From positions 62,528 to 126,527 of the forward strand of contig FN649727.1 in the NCBI GenBank assembly GCA_000310025.1: a DNA stretch of 64,000 nucleotides, in the 5' to 3' direction. A model generated the notes under the pieces. It was not told the origin of the DNA, did no database searches, and saw only the letters and a program-made list of their open reading frames with translations. Within the stretch, counting starts at the first letter, position 1. Every line of letters starts with the position of its first letter. Below, piece by piece: positions 47,690 to 58,300 of the stretch. The DNA comes from Ectocarpus siliculosus (Eukaryota; Sar; Phaeophyceae; Ectocarpales; Ectocarpaceae). The position numbers were made by a program, and so were the translations under genes.

Positions 47690-48390
47690 TTACTGTGTAC
47701 GCTCATGGTCATAGCGTAATGTGCACGTGTGTGGCCTCTCCAAACACCTTTTTTCAGGACGACGTTGTTGGGCACGCGGCACACCAGGTGCCCGTACTAC
47801 AGTATTACTGCTGTATAAGTATGCATAGCTTTCTTTGCGGTAGAGAATGTAAGCGGGTGGCCTCTCTTGCGGCCGTCCTCTCGACTTTGTATTCCTCGGC
47901 CACAATCACCAATCGCTAACGTCCCGCAATAATTGAGAGGAGTGGACGGAGAGAGACACATCATCTTGATGAAGACAGCAGGAGTGTAGGGCTCCATTAT
48001 ACCCAAGTACATGGCAACTAGTCTACCCCACTGGGCCTCCGTGAGGGTATTAGATACATCGAGAACTACTCATCGTAGTCTGTAGTCAATGTGTGTGTTT
48101 TTTACTACCTTTCAATTGTTTCTTTCTTTTTGGGGGATTGGGGGGGGTGGGGGTCTGGCATTTCTGGGTCACGCCAAGGGTCTACGTGACAAAACAATCA
48201 AGACACATAAGCCTACTCATCGAAAATCGGCGGTCAGTTGGGGGTGGGTGTCTGTGAAACAGATAAGGTTCAATGACATATCGGATCATGCATGACTCAC
48301 CTGGGCAGAGAAAGTACACCTGTATCTATCTGCGGGGAACGATCTATCTATCTATGTAGAACAGCAGTCAAGCAGCAGTACGACTAGAAG
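47690..48390. other. Gene-free stretch between repeats
   Basis: No supported exon. It contains ACTACAGTATTACTGCTGTA near 47797-47816, two inverted copies of the common short motif, and a G-rich run near 48131-48151. Confidence 0.45.
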
Positions 48391-48394
48391 GCGA

Positions 48395-48774
48395 TTGGCG
48401 ACGTCCAACAGCGATCACACAGTTCCCCGCAAGCTCAGTCAGTCATCGGCGTATCAGGTTCAGCACTCACAGGGATTCATTCATTCCCACTTGGTGGGCA
48501 AAGGCACAGGATATGGCTCAATTGATCTTTCCCTGCAGGGGGTGGTGGTGTCAAAAATGACACCTGGGGTTTATTGGTCGGGCAACCGCCTGAGGAGGCG
48601 TTGTTTGCCCTTGGGATCAGGGGACAGCTACCTGAACCCCTCCAAGCTGGATCGGGGAAACAAATGGATTGGTCTGTTCAACTCCCCGATCATGTCCGCC
48701 TGCGCCCTCCGAATACTGGCGACCATAGCGAGTATTCATCATGGCATTTTACGGAACCGGTGAGGATGGCCTAG
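48395..48774 (+). other. Open frames of unknown meaning
   Basis: Two overlapping plus-strand frames, 48395-48763 and 48574-48774, run beside each other. The second contains EALFALGIRGQLPEPLQAG and a DWSVQLPDHVRLRPP segment that reads like real protein, but I recognise no family and can build no exon chain. It may be a relic of a transposon or of a captured gene. Confidence 0.2.
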
Positions 48775-48993
48775 GAGCAGCAGCTAGCCCGCCAGTCGCC
48801 CGTGTGGCAGACTAGTCAGAGCAAAATGGGTGGCGGGAAGCCAAAGGTACTCCACAAATTGAAAGTCAGGAAGCCTCGCCGACGTTGGTTGTCAGGGTAC
48901 AAAGTCCTCCCCCCTGGCGCACTTGGGAGCACGGAAGGGAACGACGCATCTGGCCGAAACATGACCGGCACCCGGTCCTAGAAGGACATGGGC

Positions 48994-49170
48994 GAGGAGG
49001 AGGAGGAGGAGGAGGAGGAGGAGGAGGAGGAGGAGGAGGAGGAGGAGGAGGAGGAGGAAGAGGAGGAGAGGGGGAGGAGGAGGAGGAGGAGGAGAAAGAA
49101 GAAGAGGAGGAGGAGGACGACGACAAAGACGACGATAACGACGACAAAGACGACGAAAAAGCAATATATA
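48994..49170. repeat. Large (GAG)n microsatellite with GAC/AAAGAC tail
   Basis: About 60 bp of pure GAG trinucleotides, then interrupted GAG/AGA and GACGACAAAGAC runs. All three plus frames remain open (poly-Glu, poly-Gly, poly-Arg), so frames here are not evidence of a gene. Confidence 0.95.
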
Positions 49171-49869
49171 TATATGAAGAAGAGGAAGAAGGACGGGCAC
49201 GGGAGGTGGAAGGCAAATGCAAGAAGAGGCGACTGGCTCGCAGAAAATGTAGCGAGACACCACGCGATACATACATACATACCTCGGAAGTAGGGGTCCG
49301 CATGAGTCATCGGGGTAGATTGGTCAAAAGTCAAACGTAACCCCACAAGACCAAGGCTACGAGTTGATTTGGGAGACTATGTTCCCTGTTGTTGTGCAGT
49401 AGTGGTGGTACTACTGTAGAAGCGGCAAGGGCAAGCTTGCAAGGCAGGTGGTTGGTTCAATGGATGGTTGTCAACACTTACGTGTGATACCTGGTCAATG
49501 GCCTGTTCCAAAAGAAATGAGTCATTAGCTGAGTTGTTTCGCTTATTTGGAAAAAGAGGATATATATATACAATGTATAGACTATCTGTTGTCTAGAAAT
49601 CAAAGCGATATCTCTTGGGAAAGCACCACGACACGGTTCCGACACCCCCACTCTGTCTGTTGTGTGGACTACAGGAGGAGGAGGAGGAGGAGGAAGTAGT
49701 ACGTCGTCATCAATCATTGTTGCACTTTTTTTGCTTAATTAAGAACGTATCGAGCGGCGAGAAGTGGGCCAGGGGGGTGTAACATCGTCTGTCGCCTACG
49801 GTAGTATGCAATCAAAACTACTTACTACGGATTTTTCGGAGTTGTTGCATCAATAGAGTCTGGCCCATC
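49171..49869. other. Gene-free stretch
   Basis: No supported exon. A smaller GAG tract lies at about 49675-49694 and AT runs (TATATATATA) near 49560-49570. Confidence 0.45.
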
Positions 49870-50050
49870 GCGCCCGTGGACATCCATCCGTGGGCGTCCA
49901 TATGGACGGAGGAGGTGTTCGTCCGTGGACCACCGTCGATGAACGTCCATGGACTTTTATCCGTGGACGTCCATCATAGACTTGTCCACGGACGTCCACG
50001 GACAACGTCCGTCCACGGGCGCCTTTCTTTCCAGTGTCCATGGACACGTC
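49870..50050. repeat. GTCCACGGAC palindromic minisatellite, cluster 2
   Basis: The same unit as at 47370-47680, about 2.2 kb away, again with GTCCGTGGAC and GTCCATGGAC variants in both orientations. Confidence 0.85.
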
Positions 50051-50368
50051 CATATTGTACCATGTAAAATAGTGTCAATCATTGGGTTATTCAGGCCACA
50101 CCCACCGACGCGGAAGTGCGTTCCGCCGCACTTTGCACGCACGTCAGCAACTTGACAACTTACTTGATGATTGATGGCTCGCTCTTTTCCTCGTCGAAAC
50201 ACATTAATTAATTAGAACACATCGTCCAAGCTTGATACATCATCCATCCTCCTGCATGCATGCATCCATTTCATTTTGTACAATAAAACAACAAACTCCG
50301 ATCTCGACCAATCTGCGCGTACGTGCGTGCGTATAGTTGCCTACTACTTGCCATCAAATTTCAATCTA

Positions 50369-50738
50369 CAACGGGATCACCCACTTCGAGGCTGGGATAA
50401 GCCTGCCAACGACGAGGTCGGGGCATACACTACACGCCTACTACTGTGTTACCCGCGGAGACTGCTTATTATTCCGCCGCGTTTCGGTGGTTGCATTATT
50501 TTTTTGTTCTTTCGCGCGCGTTTGTCGGTTCCTTCGACAAAATTGTCTTCTCTGTGTGTGTATCATCGGGTTCATCAATCATTATATTCTTCTCTCGGTG
50601 GACCGGCACACGAGCCGACAACTTCTCCGCGTGGAACTGGGCCTATCCTCCATCAAGTTGAAGCCCCGTCCAATCTGCAGCTAGCTGGATTGACAATCTG
50701 ACAGCGACGCCAGCTTATAATAACGCAATTCGCCCCCT
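50369..50738. repeat. Direct repeat, left copy (flanks SET-like frame)
   Basis: It matches 51408-51790 in the same orientation: both have GGGATC(A/C)(C/T)CACTTCGAGGC, TGCCAACGAC, TATTATTCCGCCGCGTTTCG, TCCTTCGACAAAA, GGTGGACCGGCA and TAACGCAATTCGCCC. Scattered differences show that the pair is not recent. No TG...CA long-terminal-repeat ends are clear. Confidence 0.75.
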
Positions 50739-50892
50739 GCGATGATACCAATCGAACATGATAGACTGAAGAAGACTACTATAATACTGTATGTAGGTCT
50801 AAGAATTTCGCTGACAGAATTATGTAAAGTAGTAACTGGAAAGCCGCACATTGCACAAGTAGGGCTTTACAACACAGCCACCAAGAGCCCGG

Positions 50893-51310
50893 TCACAGGC
50901 TGATCACGATCTCCTCGTGGAAGAGTTCCTCCCCCGCCGCGATATTCCTCATCGAGAATACGAAGACGTGCTTCTCTTGAGACAACCCAACACCCGCGGT
51001 CACCGTGCAAACATAAACGTTGGGCTTCTCCGAGTTGTTCTTGACAAGGACGGGGAAGCCGAAAGCGGAAACGTCTACTACGTCGATGGGGTCTCCCCCA
51101 TCGCGGACGGGATATTCGTTGTTCTTGTTCTGGAGGAGGCGGCTCCTCCTCTTGTTCAACGGGTTATTCGAGACCACCGTGTCACCATGCCTCCTGAAGG
51201 TCATGACGACTTCCTGCTCCCCAATGCACTGGTTGGCGAACACGCCAGAAACCCCCCGTTGCAACGAAGACTCCCCCTTTCTAACGAGGCTGCTGGATAA
51301 TATTAATTCA
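50893..51310 (-). CDS. SET-like domain fragment
   Basis: The minus-strand frame ends at 50893 and gives about 135 residues of SET-like sequence: GVFANQCIGEQEVVMTF resembles the GVFA start of SET lysine methyltransferases, KNNSEKPNVYVC the N-H-S-C-x-P-N region, and VFVFSMRNIAAGEELFHEE the final R-D-I-x-A-G-E-E-L motif. The usual histidine of NHS and the tyrosine after GEEL are missing, so activity is doubtful. The frame stays open to 51651, but beyond about 51310 it runs into the direct repeat, so the true start is unclear and no in-frame ATG is convincing. It may be a captured gene fragment, a single-exon gene or a pseudogene. Confidence 0.5.
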
Positions 51311-51407
51311 CGGTATTGGCAATATTGGTGCCACGCCCCTTCACCCCCGAGCAGCTTAGACGTGCCCGCTACCCCTAGAAGCGTACATACTGGCACCATC
51401 GGTGTAA

Positions 51408-51790
51408 GCGGGATCCTCACTTCGAGGCCGGAAGTATTAGTAGTCTGCCAACGACAGGGTCGGAGCACATCTGTCACACCTGTCACCGGGCCCGCGAGAG
51501 GCTGCCTATTATTCCGCCGCGTTTCGGCGGTTACATTTTTATTTTTTATTTGTTTGGTCTTGTTTTCTCGCGCGTGCGCACATGTATGTTTGTATGTTTG
51601 TCGGCTCCTTCGACAAAAAATATGGTTTCTTTGTGTGTGTGTATCATTCAAAAGGCTTCATCAATAATATTATTTTCTTGGTGGACCGGCAAACGGGCTG
51701 ACACCTTCGTGTGGACCCGTTCAATCTACAGCTGGATTGACAATGCGTGTTGTGAGACGCCACGTTACACCGAACTAACGCAATTCGCCC
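51408..51790. repeat. Direct repeat, right copy
   Basis: Partner of 50369-50738, offset by about 1.04 kb. It carries a few small insertions relative to the left copy, for example ATGTATGTTTGTATG near 51581. Confidence 0.75.
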
Positions 51791-52383
51791 ACGTGATTTC
51801 CCCCCCTGCCTTGTTCATCGCGTCCGCAGTGAGTGCCATTGCACCCACTTTCTTCCACCTCGTCCTCACACCTGCAACACGACACCACGTCACCATCAAA
51901 TACCACCACCTTTGAAAAAAAGCAAAAATCTCTTAGGGGTCCTAGGACCAGCACGATTGCCCGAGGCACGCTGCGATGCCAACGGCAAATACGTACGTAC
52001 CCGTAAGTAGCGCCTAGCCGTCTTTGCCACGAACTTTCGACCACCACTTTCGTGCATCGTGTGCCGTATTTTGCTATGAACTAGCGCTCCACTCCATCAA
52101 CTGAAACACACCGCACGCCGATCTCAAAACGTCTACCAATATTGAATGCCGCCATGGTCGAAGCATTGTTCGTCGACCAACAAGCCTTCACAATACATGC
52201 TCCACCGGGGAAACTTGGAACCGCCTAGCTCGCTGTCGCTGCACGATGCTCCTTCACACAGTCATCTCGACGGGCTGTCGTGCCAGACGCCAAGATGCTC
52301 GGTTCTCCGCATGTGTACAACACAATAAGTCGAAACAGCCAAGGTGTTGTGTGGACTCATGCCGCCGATGGCTTGGCGACGGG
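51791..52383. other. Stretch downstream of the PICOT-type gene
   Basis: Probably the 3' untranslated region of the minus-strand gene ending at 52384. No exon is supported. Confidence 0.45.
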
Positions 52384-55300
52384 TTAGGCCTGCGGCCGAA
52401 GCGCTGCTTCAAGCTCGCCTGCCTGCTTCATCTCCTTCATGATGTCCAATCCTCCCACGAGCTCGCCGCCACAGTACAGCTGGACAGGAATCCAGCCAAA
52501 ACACCACGTAATCAACCAGAGAGCCAACGACAGCAGCAGCACATTCTGAGTCACAGTAGCAACAGCGGCGACCCTGAATCGGGGCTGAATCCAAAGACAA
52601 AAAAATAAATGTATACTTGGGAGCATGGTCTAGTGGAGACGATGAACCACGGCTGTCGAGTGGTGCTAGACGCTCGCAGCTGTCTGCGACACCCACTGGT
52701 CTGCTGTCTCAGCTCCGCTCGTCGCAACGAGCCTCTCGTACCGCAGCACCACATCACAGCTACTGCACCGACGGGTGGCTAAAATCATATTCTCGTGCAC
52801 CTTCAAGTAAGTGCCCCTGAAGGCAAATGTCGGCCACTCCGAACGGGTCTTTGCACCCCTTGCGTACCTCGGCACCGTGCGAACACGGGACGCAGATTCC
52901 GTCAACACGAAACAGCCCCCAAGTTCAACACCTCCTGCTGCGGTGGAACATGCCCGTGACACCACAACTTCTCCACGGAACGACTTGCCGTGTGCCATGT
53001 CAAGCGAGCACATGCCTCTCTCTCTCTCTCTCACCTGGGGATATGTGGGCCACTCCGACAGCTTCTTGAGCCCCTGCCGCACCTCATCGTCCGCCAGGAT
53101 GTCGAAGGTGCCGAACTCCACCCCTTCCTCTCTCAGCAGCCCCACCGCCGTCCTGCTGAACCCGCACTGTGGGCTGTCGGGGTTGCCTTTCATGAAGAGC
53201 ATGATCGGGCTAGAGGTCATCAGGCGCTTCAGCCGCGACTCCAGGTTTTCCTGCGGCAGGATCAGAAGTACCGATTCGGATACCGGGTCGTGCAAAGCAG
53301 ATGGGGCGAAGGAAAGGACTATTATTTGAGGCGAGAGGTTAAACTTTAGATTCATGGGGCCCAAGGGAAAGCGGGTCCGCATCGGATGATGCAACCTGCG
53401 GCGAGGTGGGGATGATACTGGAATAGGACGCAAGTATGATATCCGGTGTCTGCTAGGCATGTCACTGGTGGACATCGCCTGCTAGACACCGACGGTGGCG
53501 ACTACTCCAACCGTTCCGATAACCTCGCCCGAACCTTCCAACCTCTACTACGAACTACTCGCGACTATCGCAACGCACGGGACTGAGTATCCTCAGCTTA
53601 GCGCAGTACAAATTCGCATCTGAAGAAGCGAAGCACTGTTGCCAGCCACTTGTACAGAGACAACAGAGATGTGCCATACCTTGGGTGTCACGCCAAGCTG
53701 CGGAGCAAGGGGCCCCTCAAGCTTCATCTCCTTCACGATATCCAGGCCTCCCACCAACTCCCCTTGTACGTAAAGCTGCAGAGTTGGGCGTAGCAGAGAA
53801 AAAAAGTGGTGCACGACAGTGAAATCAGACGGAGGCGACAAAACGCAAACAGGCCATTGCAGTTGCTCACACGTAGCGCCAAAAGGAGGGCGTCGACATC
53901 GACGGAAGAGCCACATGGGTAACCAAGGCAACTGTGCATTTTCTTAAACAAGCCTACAAAGAGAGTACACCCGCATCCGAGCATTATCATCACTAATGAG
54001 AGGGGTGCATCGTCGAAGTCCTTCAGCTCAAACTACAAACTACGGTCTGTTCTGCACAGCCAAGCGTGCCGATACATGACCAGTGACAAGGAGATGCTGA
54101 TCACGTATGTACCAATGCTCGACCAGATAGCACTTGGCTTGCGGTGGTTGTCATTGCCCTCGTGTCGAACGTAAACCCGTTCTAACCTGCGCGACCCCCA
54201 CTACAGTACAGTCCCTGATTTTCCGTGCTTTGTGGTGCAGGCACGTTGCTCTAGGTCTTCTAGCACCACATTCATTCACAAGAGTCTCAACGCGTGCCAG
54301 ATGCAACAATGTGAACATTCATCAACGGTGCAGCGCTACCGCGGATAGGTGGCCAATGTACACCTCGGCCATTCGAAGCCAAGACCTCGCTGCGACACAA
54401 GGTTCCATCCTCACAGAACTAAACCAAGAAAAAGGAACGCAAAAGAAAAAAAAACATCGTACTTGCGGATACGTCGGCCAGTTGGACAGGTCTTTCAAGA
54501 CCTCCCGAACCTCCTGGTCCTCCAAGATGTCGAACGACTCGAAGGCAATGTTCTCCTCTCTCAGCAGTCCGACCAGGGTTCGGCTGAAGCCGCAACGAGG
54601 GGCGTCCGGAGTGCCTTTCATGAAGACCATCGTCTCCGCTCTGCGCGGCAGAAAAGAAAAGGCGCAGGACGTATTGCGATCCCAAAACTGAGAATTTACA
54701 GATACCCACAACAATAAGAACCAAACACACCCTAGGCATTATTGGGTAACCTAATTGAACCGCGAGAATAACGATCATTTTGACGTTGACAGCAGTAGTG
54801 CGGGCGGGCTGGTTGGAGGGACTCCGACAGACGTGAAACGGCGTACGGACGGTGCCGCAGTATACCATTGCTTTCGGGAGAGTAACGTTGTATTGTAGAA
54901 GCTCACCAAAGAGGGAGTCAAGTGCGATGCCATGGTTAAAACTGACGACTTCCTCGCACCCGTGTTGGCGGGGAATACCACGTGCCACCGAGTTTGTTTA
55001 CGTAGTGGTGGGAAACAGGGCATAATAATATTTCCGGATATAATTGGTCATGATTTTGCCGTCTGGTTTCAAACCAAGCCGTTTTCTCCTTGTCCTTTTC
55101 TCGCCAACGTGTGTGCTCGTGTTGTGCTCTTCTCCAAACTGTTTTCTCGGCATCCTTTCTCGTCACTACACCACTGCGCGTTCTCTCTACACGCTTTTTC
55201 AACATCGTTTTTCTCACCCTACATGTACACGTACATTCTCAGCACCGCGCCTTCTCGTGAGCGAGATTTTCTCGCCACACTGCCCCCGTCAATTGCCGGT

Positions 55301-58300
55301 GCCCATCGCTCACATATTCTATGTACCTCTTTTAACCCACCAGTGGGGCCCCTTGTTTGGGGGTGCTCGGCAGCGTGCTTATTTACGGGGCCTTCCGGGG
55401 TTCCGCGTATGATACGTGTATGATGGAAACACCGCGTGGGGGTCGTCTTGCCTCCCGCGTGTCTATCACTCTCTCTGAGCAGTGAAAGTCTCGAGTCGAC
55501 CTTCTTTCTCTTTCGGCGTCTGACGGAAGAAGCTGCCGCACGAAAACACCCCTTAACTATACGTACTTCACCAACGACACGCTACGCACGTACCTCCTCA
55601 TAATGTCCTTGCACCGCTCCTCCACAGACTTGCCGCCCCCGACAGCCCCCGCGGTGTTCTTGCTAGGCTTCACGCCCGCAGCGTTAGCCAGGCTGTTTTT
55701 CAAGTCCCCGTCCTCCGCCAGTTTGGACACCTCATCTACTCCCCCTACCAACACCCCCTTCACGTACAGCTGCGAAATCGAGAGGGGGCTTCTCATTAGA
55801 TCACATGCTCCGAAGAAGAGGTTAGGAAATCTACGTGATGGGCAATAGCACATATGGCATCAGGTGCCTGCATGCCATCCATCCGCTTGGTATCGAAGCA
55901 AAATCAACACCCGTCAGAGAAGCATGTGCCTCACTCACACAGAGGGCCAGCACCACAAAGAACGTCTCACATAATTCAGACGTCAGGATGAACGTGCCAG
56001 AGAAATCAGGCTTATCACGTGGCTGCGTGCTCTCGGCCTCGCAATATCGCGCCGCACAGCAGTGCATCAAACCAAAGAAGCGTGATGCCACGTATCTGTC
56101 AAACATCTGAACCAAGCGAAGTCTACACCTAACGGGTGGCAAGGATTGCGGGGTGGCCAGAACCGCGAAGCCGACTTTGAGTTTGGTGAAAGGAGAACCA
56201 AGAGTATTCTTGAAATGTGTGCTTCTATCGACCCGAAATCTCTGCGATGGCGAAGTGAGCTATCGTCGTGTTCTACCATCAGGGTGAATCATCAGGATGT
56301 ATCACGAGGATGGAGCCTGTACCTATGCATCGGTCTCGGAATGACGGCTAAAGGCCTATTGGAGAACATGGACGGAAAGGGGCGACACACAAAAAAAAAT
56401 CCAGGTTTGTACCGCTGTGGCAATTTTCTGAGTGCCACAGCATTAGCAACGAGGACGGAAACACAGTAGCCGCACCATGCAGGGGGAATACGGTATCTGT
56501 GGCCCCGCAAAATCACGGCTTTGGCATCTCTATCGAGCATGAACAACGAAAAAAAAAACTGCATCTCCCTCAAGGGCGCGCTAAGCAAACTCCTTGCCTG
56601 AGGGAAGGTAGGCCAGTTGGAGTACACCTTTAGCCCTGCTCTCACTTGCTCGTCCGTAAGGATATCGAAGGACCCAAAGTCGACCTTTGCGCCTCTTTTT
56701 CACGTCACAGAAACGCCGAGAAGCAGGGAACACAACGGTACGGGAAAGGAGCTTCAGAACATAGCATGTACAGGGTATGCATCACAAAGCAATGATGCAG
56801 GGGCGACCATTGCGGCAAAGGTGTCGAAAATGATCGGTAGACGGACCCTGATTACTTTTTCGTGCACAGAAGCATACGTGAAGAGTCAAAGGGGCATCGC
56901 AGAGGCGGCACGGCGGTAGAGCACAGGTTAGGCTACAAGCTGTATCCTACGTGTTATCGTTTCTTCTCTAGTTGCTCTAGCCGTCGGACCTCTTCTGAAT
57001 TTTCAACCTATGTGCGTCTGGTCTCTGCGACAAGTGGCCAATTCAAGGTCGCCACTGGCATGCACCACCAAGGCGCAAGAGGAGCGCGCACAGACCATCC
57101 AACCGCGAAAAACCGTAACCTCTCGACGGCAAAAGGCACGACGGGTTATCGTTTTTTTCGATCCTTTGGTCGTGGTTCTCAAGGCCGCGAGCAAGTCACG
57201 GCCCATTCCGTTGACGATGACGAAAAAAGTGTCCCGAGCGCGGCGCACTGCAAGGAAAACACTGGAATGAAAAGCTCTACTCTAGCATGATGGCGAGCAC
57301 TAAGCAGGGGTCAAATGTTATACCCCTTGATTGCGAAAATGGACAGCGTTGGAACCACCATCTATCACTCGAGTATATTGATCGCTCGTGATAAAAGACA
57401 AAAAAACACTCAAAATACGGCATCCCAAACGGTTAGCGTTACAAGGGAATGTGGCATGAGTTCCTCTGCGAAAACACCGGTTGCCGTGTGCGGTTACGTG
57501 GGATTGGACGGCATTCTTGTCTCGCAAGGCAGGCCGCGTGTTGTTATACTGGTGCTGGACAGGTATCAGGCAGGATCGGAAGCGACGAACGCACCTGAGC
57601 ATCTCGGCCATCTTTCGACTGAACTTGCACTTGGGCTCCTCCGCGTTACCCTTCATGAAGAGCATCACCGGCGACGTGCTGGGTCGATGTACAGTAGAAG
57701 GTCACACGTCGGGAGAGAGGTTGTCCCGCAAGCAGGGATTTTCCCCAACGGATACATCGCAAGAGAGAACAAAATGTTGCGGTGAGCGAACGAGGGGCAA
57801 AGCGCTTGATTTTGTCGATTGTGCTTACTGGGGAGACTGTCGCAGCAAAAATTGGGGAGAGATCAAGAGAATAAAAGAGATCAAGAGAGAGATAGAGAGA
57901 AAAACGGACAGACGGACGAACGAGTACAAACATACGTGCCGGTGACGCAAATAGGATGGCAGACCGTCCCCGGGACATCTACCGCTGGCGGCATTTATTC
58001 ATCAGAAGACGAAATGGTCAGATTGTCAGCCCCTAGCCCTGAAGAACGTTCGTTCTGAGGTTGAAGTACGGAAAAACAAGCGACCTTTGTCGAATGTGCT
58101 TACGGGCATGGTGTCCAAAACCAGGGCTGCATCTCCACCCAACTTCGTGAACACGACTTACGGAGAATGTGTGCTACGACGTTAGCCACCACACCCCAAG
58201 CGGTATCCATCCTTTTCGACCCCCCATTACCAATGTACGACCTCACTCCACACACGGAAGTTACATCTCCATCCACGACTTCACTGCTTGCGACTTGCAC

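Noticed and set aside
47122-47784. Long frames on both strands with DVHG/MSTD-type repeats.
   Set aside because: They are translations of the GTCCACGGAC minisatellite and are open on both strands because of its composition.
48866-49346. Poly-Glu, poly-Gly and poly-Ser frames of 100-150 codons.
   Set aside because: All are produced by the GAG microsatellite; several frames are open at once and no exon links exist.
50369-51790. A complete LTR retrotransposon.
   Set aside because: The direct repeats lack clear TG...CA ends, and no polymerase, integrase, primer-binding site or polypurine tract is visible between them.
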